From NCBI RefSeq assembly GCF_029892565.1, contig NZ_JARXVH010000009.1:62001-126000 (forward strand): DNA of 64,000 nt, given 5' to 3'. The stretch is from Streptomyces pseudovenezuelae (GTDB lineage: Bacteria; Actinomycetota; Actinomycetes; Streptomycetales; Streptomycetaceae). The translations under genes were made by a program, and so were the position numbers. Shown here piece after piece: positions 50,234 through 59,301 of the stretch (positions are counted from its first letter, which is position 1; each line of letters begins with the position of its first letter). The notes under the pieces were generated by a model, which was not told the DNA's origin, made no database searches, and saw only the letters and a program-made list of their open reading frames with translations.

Positions 50234-50815
50234 ATGACGAAGAAGGACGCACCGCCCCGCTGGGACCGCAAGATGCAGCAGCGGCTCGCACGCGGTGAGG
50301 CGGCGGCCCTCGGCGAGCTCTACGACCGGTTCGCCTCCCTCGTGCACGGCCTGGCCCACCGCGTCCTCGGCGACGAGGTCGCGGCCGACGGCATCACCCG
50401 CGAGGTCTTCGCCCACGTCTGGGAGCACCCCGAGTCCTACGACCCCAAGCAGGGCCCCCTGCGCTCCTGGGTCGCCGCCCTGACCCACCGCCTCGCCGTG
50501 CAGCGCCTGCGCGCCACCGAGACCGCCGCGCTGGCCGAGGGCGGCGGGGGCTCCACCGAGGAACTGGAGCGCAAGGTGCGCCGCGCCGCCGTGGCCGCCC
50601 GCGCCGACTACATCGTCACGTCCATGCCCGCGCCGCTGCGCGCCGCCCTGGACCTCGCCTACTTCCAGCGCCGGGACTACCGCCAGACCGCCACCGACCT
50701 CGGCGTCACCGAGGACGAGGCCCGCCGCCGGCTCCGCCTGGGCCTGCAGCTCCTGTCCACCGCCCACGACGCCGGCACGGCCGCTGCTCCGCCGGGATAC
50801 GGGGGTGCGGTGTGA
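50234..50815 (+). CDS. ECF-type RNA polymerase sigma factor
   Basis: A 193-residue sigma-70-family protein. Region 2 (about 18-95): LYDRFASLVHGLAHRVLGDEVAADGITREVFAHVWEHPESYDPKQGPLRSWVAALTHRLAVQRLR. Region 4 (about 135-180): MPAPLRAALDLAYFQRRDYRQTATDLGVTEDEARRRL. The last codons overlap the next start (GTGA), coupling it to a zinc-finger anti-sigma-type protein. ATG 50234 is used. The nearby STAS gene hints at further control. Confidence 0.92.
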   Translation: MTKKDAPPRWDRKMQQRLARGEAAALGELYDRFASLVHGLAHRVLGDEVAADGITREVFAHVWEHPESYDPKQGPLRSWVAALTHRLAVQRLRATETAALAEGGGGSTEELERKVRRAAVAARADYIVTSMPAPLRAALDLAYFQRRDYRQTATDLGVTEDEARRRLRLGLQLLSTAHDAGTAAAPPGYGGAV

Positions 50816-52173
50816 GCGATGCGTACCCTTCCGACGACGGGAGCGGGGACGAGCGGCGAGAGGGTGACCGACAGCCCGGCCAGGGCGACCCCGGCAGCCC
50901 CGACGCCTCCGACGCCACCGGTGGGAACGGCCTAGGCGGCCCGCCCGGCGCCGACCCGTCCCCCGCCCCCGACCGGCCGCCCCGCATACCCATGCCCCGT
51001 GCCTCGGTCGAGGACGGCGAGAGGCCCCTGCCGACCCTGTCGGCCGCGGAGAACCCGCCCGTTCCGGCGCTCGTGCTGGAGCACCCCGTGCTGAAGTCGC
51101 TGCTCGGGGCGTGGGCCCTGGCCGCGTGCTCGGCGGCCGAGGCCACGGCCGTCGAGGAGCATCTCGGCGACTGCGGGAGCTGCGCGGACGAGGCACTGCG
51201 GCTGCGCGAGGCGGTCGGGCTGCTGCATCCGCCGGAGAGCCTCGACCTGGACCCGGCCCTGCGCACCCGCGTCCTGGAGAGCTGCCTGGACCGGCGCCCG
51301 CCGCGCATCCCGGTGCCCGAGTGGGCGGCTGCGTACGACGCCGAGACGGCCCGCCTGGACGCGCTGCTGCAGGACATAGGGGACGCCGAGTGGCACGCCC
51401 CGGTGCGGTTGCGGTGGTTCGACGGGGAGGGCCCGACGAGCCGTCGTACGACCGTCGCCGGGGTCATCGCCCACCTGCTGAGCGTCGACGGGCTGGTCGC
51501 GCTCGCGCTCGGCCTCGACGACCCGCTGGCCGAGGTGAAGGCGGCCACGCGAGCACCGGCCGTCCGTACGGAGACGTACTGGCAGACCTCGCACTTCCCG
51601 CCCACGCGGTCCGTCCGGACGCCGTGGCGGGAGCAGAGCCACGACCTGGTCCGCACGGTGTCCTTCGCCGGCGGCTCCGACTCCGGCTCGGCCAAACTCG
51701 CCGTCTCCTACGGTGACTTCTCGCTCCCGCTGCATGACGCGATGCTCGACCGGGCCTTCGAGTGCTGGGTGCACGCGGAGGACATCGCCGAGGCGGTGGA
51801 CTATCCGTACGGGCCGCCGTCCGGGCGGCACCTGAACCGGATGATCGACCTTGCGGCCCGGATGCTGCCGGTTGCCCTCGCGGCGCGTCGGCGGTCCCTG
51901 GTTGACGCGGGCAAGGTTGGGCGGACGCTTCGGTTGGAGATCGAGGGGTCGGGGGGTGGGGAGTGGTTGATCCCGCTGGATGGATCCCCGGCGGCTGGCT
52001 CCGCGACTGGCTCCGCCGGTGAGGAGGTGGCTCATATCGCGTTGGACGGGGTGGAGTTCTGTCACCTCGCGGCGGGGCATGTGCCTCCGGCCGAGGCGGC
52101 GGCTGGGCAGCTCGGGGATCGGGAGGCGATCAGGGATGTGCTGTTCGCGGCAGCGTCGTTGAGCCGGATGTAG
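50812..52173 (+). CDS. ZAS anti-sigma domain fused to a mycothiol-dependent maleylpyruvate isomerase-like domain
   Basis: A 453-residue protein in two parts. After a disordered Pro/Asp/Gly-rich N-terminus (about 1-85) comes a zinc anti-sigma segment ATAVEEHLGDCGSCADEALRLREA with the H-x3-C-x2-C motif (about 118-125). A second domain (about 165-450) has VAGVIAHLLSVDGLVALALG and VHAEDIAEAVDYPYGPP, like the maleylpyruvate-isomerase N-terminal/DinB-type fold that binds mycothiol. A thiol-sensing anti-sigma for the coupled ECF factor is inferred. GTG 50812 overlaps the sigma stop by 4 bp. Confidence 0.85.
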   Translation: MSDAYPSDDGSGDERREGDRQPGQGDPGSPDASDATGGNGLGGPPGADPSPAPDRPPRIPMPRASVEDGERPLPTLSAAENPPVPALVLEHPVLKSLLGAWALAACSAAEATAVEEHLGDCGSCADEALRLREAVGLLHPPESLDLDPALRTRVLESCLDRRPPRIPVPEWAAAYDAETARLDALLQDIGDAEWHAPVRLRWFDGEGPTSRRTTVAGVIAHLLSVDGLVALALGLDDPLAEVKAATRAPAVRTETYWQTSHFPPTRSVRTPWREQSHDLVRTVSFAGGSDSGSAKLAVSYGDFSLPLHDAMLDRAFECWVHAEDIAEAVDYPYGPPSGRHLNRMIDLAARMLPVALAARRRSLVDAGKVGRTLRLEIEGSGGGEWLIPLDGSPAAGSATGSAGEEVAHIALDGVEFCHLAAGHVPPAEAAAGQLGDREAIRDVLFAAASLSRM

Positions 52174-52176
52174 CGG

Positions 52177-52303
52177 GGCGGCTGCGGGTGTGTGGGGGCT
52201 GGTCGCGCAGTTCCCCGCGCCCCTTGAGGTAGGCGCAGTGAACCGACCTTCTTTCAGGGGCGCGGGGAACTGCGCGACCAGCCACGAACCACCCGCAGCC
52301 GCC
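52177..52303. terminator. Long palindrome made of two inverted repeat copies
   Basis: Copies 2 (52197-52224) and 3 (52256-52283) of the 28-bp repeat face each other as a perfect inverted pair. A separate 14-bp perfect stem outside them (52177-52190 with 52290-52303) extends the structure to about 127 bp with a 31-nt loop. It fills the gap between convergent genes (stops 52173 and 52327), so it should work as a bidirectional terminator. Confidence 0.85.
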
Positions 52304-52326
52304 TTGCGACAGAACCCACCGAGCTC

Positions 52327-53208
52327 CTAGGCGAAGACGACCGTCCGGCGTCCGTTCAGCAGAATCCGACGCTCGGCATGCCACTTGACGGCCCGCGCCA
52401 GCGCCCCGCACTCCACGTCCCGCCCCACCGCCACCAACTGGTCCGGCGTCACCTCATGACCGACCCGCTCGACCTCTTGCTCGATGATCGGCCCCTCGTC
52501 AAGGTCGGCGGTCACGTAATGCGCCGTCGCTCCGATCAGCTTCACGCCCCGCGCATGAGCCTGGTGATACGGCTTCGCGCCCTTGAAGCTCGGCAGGAAG
52601 GAGTGGTGGATGTTGATGATCCGGCCGCTGAGTTGCTTGCAGAGGTCGTCGGAGAGGACCTGCATGTAGCGGGCCAGCACCACCAGCTCGACGTCCTGCT
52701 CGCGCACGATCTCCAGCAGCCGCGCCTCCGCGTCCGCCTTGGTGTCCTTGGTCACCGGGATGTGGTGGAAGGGGATGTCGTACGACCCCACCAGCTCCGC
52801 GAACTCCGTGTGGTTGGACACCACCGCCGCGATCTCCACCGGCAGGGCCCCGGTGCGGGCGCGGAACAACAGGTCGTTCAGGCAGTGCCCGAACTTGCTG
52901 ACCATGAGGACGATGCGCATCTTCTCGTCGGCGCGGTTGAGCTGCCAGTCCATGTGGAAGGCGTCGCCGATCGCCGCGAAACTGGCCCGCAGCTTGTCCA
53001 ACGTCACCGGCTCCTCGGCCGAGAAGTGGACGCGCATGAAGAACAGACCCGTGTCGTGGTCGCCGAACTGCTGGCTGTCCTCGATGTTGCAGCCGGTCAT
53101 GAAGAGATAGCTCGACACGGCGTGCACGATGCCCTGCTTGTCGGGGCACGAGAGGGTGAGGACGTACTGGTCGGACGCGACCGCGGCTCGGCTGGACTGC
53201 TCATTCAT
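52327..53208 (-). CDS. purU: Formyltetrahydrofolate deformylase
   Basis: A 293-residue PurU. N-terminal ACT domain (about 14-90: YVLTLSCPDKQGIVHAVSSYLFMTGCNI) and C-terminal formyl-transferase domain with the catalytic triad Asn/His/Asp in NIHHSFLPSFKGAKPYHQAHARGVKLIGATAHYVTADLDEGPIIEQ. It hydrolyses 10-formyl-THF to formate and THF, feeding PurT and balancing one-carbon flow. Length and motifs are canonical. ATG 53208 is used. It sits opposite the long palindrome that ends the sigma operon. Confidence 0.95.
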   Translation of the reverse strand: MNEQSSRAAVASDQYVLTLSCPDKQGIVHAVSSYLFMTGCNIEDSQQFGDHDTGLFFMRVHFSAEEPVTLDKLRASFAAIGDAFHMDWQLNRADEKMRIVLMVSKFGHCLNDLLFRARTGALPVEIAAVVSNHTEFAELVGSYDIPFHHIPVTKDTKADAEARLLEIVREQDVELVVLARYMQVLSDDLCKQLSGRIINIHHSFLPSFKGAKPYHQAHARGVKLIGATAHYVTADLDEGPIIEQEVERVGHEVTPDQLVAVGRDVECGALARAVKWHAERRILLNGRRTVVFA

Positions 53209-53255
53209 GCAGGACAGGGTCCCACACCCGGCCCGACCCGCAGTTGAGCCGTCCG

Positions 53256-53756
53256 CTACGCGGACCTGGTCATGATCCGCAGCACCTCCAGCGTGCGCGG
53301 TGGTACGTCCGGGTCGTCGCCGTCGGCCATCGCCAGCCGTACGTGCGCGTCCCGCGCCGCCCGTACCGCCTCCGGCCAGGCCTCGTGCTCGACGTACACC
53401 GAGACATGGGCGTCCGGTCCGACCTGGTGCATGATCCGCAGCACCCGGAGCACGGCGGTGTCGACGAGGGCCGCCTCCTGGGAGTCCCGGAAGATCGTGC
53501 CGACGTACTTCTCGGCGGACCAGTTGTCGAGCCAGGTGTCCTCGACCAGGCGGTACACGGCGTCGGTGACGTCACCGTATCCGTCGACGCCGGCCAGCCA
53601 GACGTTCTGCTGGAAGGCCGGGTCGGAGAGCATGTGCAGCGCGGAGCGCACATTGCTGCGCCAGCGCCACCACGGGATGTCGTTCTGTGGCATGTCGCCC
53701 ATGGTGGAGGAGCGACGGCCGCGACGGGAAGAGTTCTCCGAACCTTGCACGGTCAC
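53256..53756 (-). CDS. Conserved hypothetical Streptomyces protein
   Basis: A protein of up to 166 residues with no signal or transmembrane helix. The core starts IPWWRWRSNVRSALHMLSDPAFQQNVWLAGVDGYGDVTDAVYRLVEDTWLDNWSAEKY and ends PDVPPRTLEVLRIMTRSA. I do not recognise a named domain. The start is uncertain: GTG 53756 (used), ATG 53702 or ATG 53693. It precedes purU in the same direction (47-bp gap) but the two need not be linked. Confidence 0.7.
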   Translation of the reverse strand: MTVQGSENSSRRGRRSSTMGDMPQNDIPWWRWRSNVRSALHMLSDPAFQQNVWLAGVDGYGDVTDAVYRLVEDTWLDNWSAEKYVGTIFRDSQEAALVDTAVLRVLRIMHQVGPDAHVSVYVEHEAWPEAVRAARDAHVRLAMADGDDPDVPPRTLEVLRIMTRSA

Positions 53757-53873
53757 CGATCGTACGTTCTTACCGCGCGGCCCCTCGCCGACCCCCGTAA
53801 TTCACCTCCAGGTCACTGCTCGCTAACCCTGGGTCACCCGGGCATTGGCGGGGTCCCGGAAGCGTGTGTGTCC

Positions 53874-55181
53874 ATGACCGGCAGCCGACGCAACCGCAGC
53901 ACCTTCCTCCCCAGGTTCACCGGGACCGGCGCGAGAACCGCCCGCGCGGCGGGTGCCCTGGTCGCGTGCGCGTCGCTCGCCGCCGGCTGCGGGGCCATCC
54001 CCGGCACCGCGGGGGCCGGGGGCGACGACTCGATCACCGTCATGACCTGGGCGCCCTCCGACACGAAGGCGACCAACAAGCCCGGCATGCCCGCCTTCGC
54101 GCAGGCCTACGCCCGCTGGATCAACGCCCAGGGCGGGATCAACGGCCGCAAGCTCAAGGTCATCACCTGCAACGAGCACAACGACAGCGTGGCCGCCGCG
54201 AAGTGCGCCCGTATCGCCGTCAAGCGGAACGTCGTCGCGGTCGTCGGCTCCTACAGCCAGTACGGCGACTCCTACCTCCCCACGCTGGAAGGCGCCGGCA
54301 TCCCCTACATAGGCGGCTACGGCATCACCAACGCGGAGTTCACCAGCCCGCTGTCCTACCCGGTCAACGGCGGCCAGCCGGCCCTCCTCGCCGGTCTCGG
54401 CAAGGAACTGGCCGCGGGCTGCGGTCCCGTGGTGCTCGTGCGGCCCGACACCATCGCGGGCGACGAACTGCCCGCCATGCTCGACTCGGGCCTGACGTGG
54501 AACAAGCACGCGGCCGCGATCGACCAGCGCGCGGCGGACGACACCACCGAGTACTCGACACCGGCCGAGCGGTCACTGACCTCGGCGAGCGACGACCCCG
54601 AGAAGAAGGGGTGCGTGATACCCACGCTCGGGGATCGGACCGGCACCTTCATGGACTCCTTCCGGCGCTCCCGCGACCAGTACCCCAAGGTGAGCACCGC
54701 GGCCACGCTCGGCAACGTCGACCAGACGGTGATCAACGAGTCCGGCGGGGCGTCGAGTCCGTACGAGGGCTCCTACATCACCGGCTGGTACCCGGCGGCG
54801 ACCGACCCGCTCTGGGACCCGATGAAGAAGGTCGTCAGCGAGCAGGCCTTCGGCGACAACCGCATCGACGCGGCGGACGCCGGGGTGCAGACGACCTGGA
54901 TCGCGTACACCGTCCTCAAGGCGGCCATCACGTCCTTGGACGGCGGCGAGGTGACCGCCGAGACCGTGCGCCGGGCCCTGAACAACGGGCTGAAGGTGGA
55001 GACGGGCGGACTCACGCCGACGCTGAAGTGGGGCTTCCAGGGCAAGCTGGCCACGATCGGCTTCTCCCGCATGGTCAACGCCGACGTGACCCTCCAGGTG
55101 GTCCGCAAGGGCCGGCTCGTGGCGGCCCGCAAGGGCTTCCTGGACGTCACCAAGACCCTGCAGACCGCCGAGGTGAACTGA
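53874..55181 (+). CDS. Branched-chain amino-acid-type ABC substrate-binding lipoprotein
   Basis: A 435-residue type I periplasmic binding protein. Signal peptide with lipobox SLAAGC (Cys near residue 41), then ITVMTWAPSDTKATNKPGMPAFAQAYARWINAQGGINGRKLKVITCNEHND and VVGSYSQYGDSYLPTLEGAGIPYIGG, the Leu/Ile/Val-binding protein pattern. No permease or ATPase genes are adjacent, so it may be a sensor or use shared transporters. ATG 53874; GTG 53868 is also in frame. Confidence 0.85.
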   Translation: MTGSRRNRSTFLPRFTGTGARTARAAGALVACASLAAGCGAIPGTAGAGGDDSITVMTWAPSDTKATNKPGMPAFAQAYARWINAQGGINGRKLKVITCNEHNDSVAAAKCARIAVKRNVVAVVGSYSQYGDSYLPTLEGAGIPYIGGYGITNAEFTSPLSYPVNGGQPALLAGLGKELAAGCGPVVLVRPDTIAGDELPAMLDSGLTWNKHAAAIDQRAADDTTEYSTPAERSLTSASDDPEKKGCVIPTLGDRTGTFMDSFRRSRDQYPKVSTAATLGNVDQTVINESGGASSPYEGSYITGWYPAATDPLWDPMKKVVSEQAFGDNRIDAADAGVQTTWIAYTVLKAAITSLDGGEVTAETVRRALNNGLKVETGGLTPTLKWGFQGKLATIGFSRMVNADVTLQVVRKGRLVAARKGFLDVTKTLQTAEVN

Positions 55182-55223
55182 GCCCCTCGGGGCGGTGGTT
55201 GCTCCAAGCCGGGTTGCCGGTCG

Positions 55224-57431
55224 CTACAGCTGGGTCGGCTGGCGCTGGGTCAGGCCGTACGTCTTCGCGATCGCGTTCCACAGCTGCGAGGCCTTGACCT
55301 TCTGGGCGCTGGCGGTACCGCTCGCGGTGTTGCCCGCCGCCGTCTGGCCGGTGCTGCGGGCCTGGCCCTTGCGGCAGCCCTTCTTGCCTGCGGCCTGGTC
55401 GGCCCAGGCCGCGTAGTGGTTGTCGGCCGACGCGGACGCCTGCCAGGCCTGGGTGAGGGCGGTGGTCAGTTCGCCGTGGTTCGCCAGCTTGTCGACGGAC
55501 AGGCCGGAGAGCCGGGTGACCAGCTGGGTGCGCTGCTTGGCCGCGTCACGCAGGTTGGAGGCGGCCTGGCCCAGGTTGTCGCAGCCCTTCACGTCGGCGA
55601 CGGCCTTGATCACCGAGGCCCGGCTGTCGCCGCTGTCGGACAGCAGCTTGTCCAGGGCCACAGCCTGCGCCTTCGCCGGATCGGCGGCCGGTGCGCCGGA
55701 GCTCGCGTCGGTCACGGGCGCCGTCGCGGAGACGGTCTGGTTCTTGTCCTTGGAGTCGTCGCTCCCGCCGCCACCGAGCAGCGCGCCTGCCCCGACGCCG
55801 AGGACGACGATGCCGATGCCCACGGCGGCGATGAGCGGCACGCGTGAACGCGAACGCCCGCCGCGGCCCGAGTCCTGCGGCTCGTGGCCGTTGTGGCCGG
55901 ACCCGTTCTGGGGCGGCTGCTGGCCGTAGCCCGGCCCACCGGCCTGCGGGTAGGGCTGTGACGGGGACCTCGGCGGCTGCGCCTGCGGCTGGGCGAAGCG
56001 CGGCAGTTGCTGGGTGGCCGGGGCCGGGGACCCGGCGCCGGGTCCGCTGCGGAAGAGGTTGTCGAACTCGGCGTGCGGCTGCCGGTCGCCGTACGGGGAG
56101 GCGGGATTCTGGTCGGTCACCGGCGGGATGTACTGCGTGGCATCGGAGTCGGACCCCGCGGCGGGCGGCAACGGCCCCGCCCCGGCCTGGGCCTGCGGCG
56201 GCCGTCCCAGGAAGCGCGTCTCCTCACCGTGCCCGGCTCCACCCACCTCGGGCGGCAGCGCTCCCGGCCCCACCGGGGGCAGGAGCTGGGTCGCCCCTTC
56301 GTTGTTCAGGGGCGCGGCGGGTACGGGCGGGATGAACTGCGTGGCCCCCTCGTCCCCACCGGGAGCACCCGCGCCGGGGACGGGCGGGATGAACTGGGTG
56401 GCTCCCTCGTCGACGGCGGGCGGAAGCGGGGAGCCGAAGGCGCCGGGAACCGACGGGACCACGGCGGACCCGGGGGCCGGAGTTCCCTGCGCGCCCTGGC
56501 CGCCGTACGGGCCGGGCGTCGCGGGGGTGCCGTACGTGTTGTCGTTGGTGGCCGGCGGCAGCGGCGCGCTCGGGGTCGAGGTCCCGTAGCCGTTGGTGCC
56601 GTAGGACGGGTTCGGGGCGTCCTCGCCCGGGAGGGGCTGGGACGGGGCGCCGGGCGCCTGGTCCTGCGCGCCCCAGGTGTGGGGGGCCTGCGGCTGGTGC
56701 TGGTCGGGGGAACTCCACGTCTGGGCCGGCGGGGTCGCCCAGCCCTGGTCCTGCTCCGGCGTCGGGGGCTGGTGCCGCTCGGGGCCCCACGGGGTGCCCC
56801 AGGCCTGGCCGCTTGGCGGGGCCGAGGCGGGTATCGGCGCGTTCGGCTGGCCGCCGGTGTAGGAGCCGCTCTGCTGACCGCCGTACGGGCCGGGCTGCTG
56901 CCCCGGGAAGGGGCCGCTCTGCTGGTCGCTGTAAGCGCCGGCTTGCTGGTCGCCGTAGGAACCGGCCTGGCGGTCACCGTAGGAACCGCCCGGCTCAGCG
57001 CTGTACGCCCCTGCCTGCTGGTCCCCGTAGGTCCCGGCCTGACGGTCCCCGTAAGGGCCGGTCTGCGGACCGGGGTAGGAGGCGCCCTGCTGGCCGCCGT
57101 ACGGGCCGGGCTGCTGGTCGCCGCCGTACGAACCGCCGGACTGGGCGCCGTAGGAACTGCCCTGCTCAGCGCTGTAGGAATTGCCCGGCTGAGCGCCGTA
57201 GGACCCATCCTGCGGGGTGCCGTAGGACGACCCGTCCTGCTGCGTGCCGTAAGTCCCGTCCTGCCCGTCCCCGTAGGAGCCGCCTCGCTGACCGGCGCGT
57301 GGGCCCGGTGGGATGGGGGTCGCCCTGCCCGCCATGCCCGGGAGCAAGGGCTCTCCGCCGTCGGAGGGCAGCACGATGCCTTCGCGCGGCTGCCGCGCCG
57401 AGGGCTCCTCGCCCTGTCCACTCTGCGTCAC
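55224..57431 (-). CDS. Membrane protein with a long Gly/Ser-Tyr-Gly low-complexity cytoplasmic region
   Basis: A 735-residue protein. Residues about 50-200 are an imperfect repeat rich in Gly, Ser, Gln and Tyr (GSYG, GPYG, AGTYGDQQ, GSSYG). A Pro-rich region follows, with four copies of ATQ(F/L/Y)(I/L)PPV (three near 340-390, one near 435). One helix (VPLIAAVGIGIVVLGVGAGALLGGG, about 530-555) is preceded by RSRSR, which places the long N-terminal part inside the cell. The 180-residue outer tail has Cys pairs and a conserved TRQPTQL-like end. ATG 57431. Function unknown; see findings. Confidence 0.82.
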   Translation of the reverse strand: MTQSGQGEEPSARQPREGIVLPSDGGEPLLPGMAGRATPIPPGPRAGQRGGSYGDGQDGTYGTQQDGSSYGTPQDGSYGAQPGNSYSAEQGSSYGAQSGGSYGGDQQPGPYGGQQGASYPGPQTGPYGDRQAGTYGDQQAGAYSAEPGGSYGDRQAGSYGDQQAGAYSDQQSGPFPGQQPGPYGGQQSGSYTGGQPNAPIPASAPPSGQAWGTPWGPERHQPPTPEQDQGWATPPAQTWSSPDQHQPQAPHTWGAQDQAPGAPSQPLPGEDAPNPSYGTNGYGTSTPSAPLPPATNDNTYGTPATPGPYGGQGAQGTPAPGSAVVPSVPGAFGSPLPPAVDEGATQFIPPVPGAGAPGGDEGATQFIPPVPAAPLNNEGATQLLPPVGPGALPPEVGGAGHGEETRFLGRPPQAQAGAGPLPPAAGSDSDATQYIPPVTDQNPASPYGDRQPHAEFDNLFRSGPGAGSPAPATQQLPRFAQPQAQPPRSPSQPYPQAGGPGYGQQPPQNGSGHNGHEPQDSGRGGRSRSRVPLIAAVGIGIVVLGVGAGALLGGGGSDDSKDKNQTVSATAPVTDASSGAPAADPAKAQAVALDKLLSDSGDSRASVIKAVADVKGCDNLGQAASNLRDAAKQRTQLVTRLSGLSVDKLANHGELTTALTQAWQASASADNHYAAWADQAAGKKGCRKGQARSTGQTAAGNTASGTASAQKVKASQLWNAIAKTYGLTQRQPTQL

Positions 57432-57652
57432 CGGGACTCCTACGAATGGGGGACCTTCGGAATCATCGGCTCACGCTACCGGGTCCCCGGAGCCGGGTGC
57501 CACGCAGCTCAGGCCTCAACCTCCTTACCTGTGACAGCACTAACAACGCGCCTGTACAGCCCTGGGTATCTGTCCACCCTTTGCGCGCTTCTGCGCGTCA
57601 ACCGGCCGTTCCCCGCGCATTCACGCAGCGGCCGGTCCCGCGTCAACTTCCG

Positions 57653-59038
57653 TCACGCCGCCGCCTGTAGCTCCATCCGGGCCCCGAACTCCCGTACCAC
57701 CGGCTCTTCCTGGTACGGCTCCAGGCGTTGCTGGAAGTCCTCCAGGTACTCGGCGCCGCGGTTGGAGCGGACGGATTCGAGCAGTTCGACGGCCTTCAGG
57801 CCGGTGTTGCAGGCCTGCTCGATCTCCCGCTGCTGCACCTGCGCGGTGGCCAGCAGGACGTACCCGATGGCCCGTCGGCGCGCCTTCGACTCGGGGAGCC
57901 CGGCCAGCGCCTCCTCCGCGCGCCGTGCCGCCGCTTCGGCCTGGCCGAGGTCGCGGTGGCAGTGCGCCAACTCGTCGGCCAGGTACGCCTCGTCGAAGTG
58001 CGTGATCCACGCCGGATCGTCGCCGGCGGCGACGTCGGCCGACTCCAGCGCCGAGACCGCCCGCCCGGACGCCACCTGGGCCGCCCGCGCGTCGCCCATC
58101 AACGCGTGCCCACGGGCCTCCGCCGCGTGGAACATCGCTTCCGCGCGCGGGGTCACCCGCCCACGCGCCCCCTCCTGCGCCGCCCGCGCCAACTGCGCGA
58201 TCTCCCGTGGGTTTCCGAGCTGCGCGGCGAGGTGGCTCATGGACGCGGCGAGCACGTAGCCGCCGTAGCCGCGGTCGCCCGCCGCCTGGGCCAGGCGCAA
58301 CGCCTGGATGTAGTACCGCTGGGCCAGGCCCGGTTGGCCGGTGTCGATGGCCATGTACCCGGCCAGCTCGGTCAGTCGGGCCACCGCGGCGAACAGGTCG
58401 CGCCCGACCGCCTCCCGGTACGACCCGGCCAGCAGCCCGGAGACGACGCTGTTGAGGTAGTGCACGACGACCGGGCGCACATGCCCGCTGCCGTACTGGT
58501 GGTCCAGGTCGACCAGCGCCTGGGTCATCGCGCGCACGGCCGCCACGTCGGACTGTCCCACCCGCGGTCCCGCCGAGCGGGCCACCTGGGAGTCCGGCGA
58601 GGAGATCAGCCAGTCGCGGCTGGGCTCGACCAGCGCGGACGCGGCGACCGAGGAGCCGGACAGGAAGTCCCGGCGCCCCACGTCACTGCGCCACAGCTCG
58701 CAGACCTGCTCGATGGCGCCCAGGACGGTCGGTGAGAACTGGAGCCCGACGCCGGAGGCGAGGTTCTTGCCGTTGGCCATGCCGATCTCGTCGATCGTGA
58801 CCGTACGGCCGAGCTTGCGGCCCAGCGCCTCCGCGATGATCGCCGGGGCACGGCCGCGCGGCTGCTGTCCGCGCAGCCAGCGGGCGACGGACGTCTTGTC
58901 GTAGCGCAGGTCGAGCCCGTGCTCGGCACCGCACATGTTGACCCGGCGGGCGAGCCCGGCGTTCGAGCACCCCGCTTCCTGGATGAGCGACTGCAGCCGT
59001 TCGTTCGGCTGCCGCGCGACGAGAGGCCTTGCGGCCAT
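57653..59038 (-). CDS. NsdA-like TPR regulator with N-terminal HTH
   Basis: A 461-residue regulator of the family that includes S. coelicolor NsdA, which represses antibiotic production and sporulation. N-terminal Xre-like segment (LVARQPNERLQSLIQEAGCSNAGLARRVN ... YDKTSVARWLRGQQPRGRAPAIIAEALGRKLG, about 5-75), then helix-pair repeats from about 150 to 450. Shorter than NsdA (about 500). ATG 59038 follows AGGGGG; the longer frame to 59161 is unlikely. A paralogue rather than NsdA itself is possible. Confidence 0.8.
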   Translation of the reverse strand: MAARPLVARQPNERLQSLIQEAGCSNAGLARRVNMCGAEHGLDLRYDKTSVARWLRGQQPRGRAPAIIAEALGRKLGRTVTIDEIGMANGKNLASGVGLQFSPTVLGAIEQVCELWRSDVGRRDFLSGSSVAASALVEPSRDWLISSPDSQVARSAGPRVGQSDVAAVRAMTQALVDLDHQYGSGHVRPVVVHYLNSVVSGLLAGSYREAVGRDLFAAVARLTELAGYMAIDTGQPGLAQRYYIQALRLAQAAGDRGYGGYVLAASMSHLAAQLGNPREIAQLARAAQEGARGRVTPRAEAMFHAAEARGHALMGDARAAQVASGRAVSALESADVAAGDDPAWITHFDEAYLADELAHCHRDLGQAEAAARRAEEALAGLPESKARRRAIGYVLLATAQVQQREIEQACNTGLKAVELLESVRSNRGAEYLEDFQQRLEPYQEEPVVREFGARMELQAAA

Positions 59039-59301
59039 GGCGTAACCCCCTGCGAACCTCTGGAGCGAAAAGATCCGGCCGTGAAGATCAATGCCCCGCG
59101 GACATACCGACAATGCGAGACATGCGAGGATTGCCGGGGTAAAGGCGTCAGCCGACCCCACTCCTGGCTACCCAGCCCACGCCGCGGTTCCTCCTGCGCG
59201 CCCCCTCACGTGCATCCATGCGCCCCAGTTGCGGAATCGATGCCCCTCCCCCGCGCGCGCTACGCCCGTAACTCCAGGTGGGTGCGGGAGTTGAGTTCAC
59301 C

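Noticed and set aside
56813..57670. Dense tandem repeats that at first look like a CRISPR array
   Set aside because: Repeat units are irregular and in frame with the GSYG-rich protein; there are no constant spacers or cas genes.
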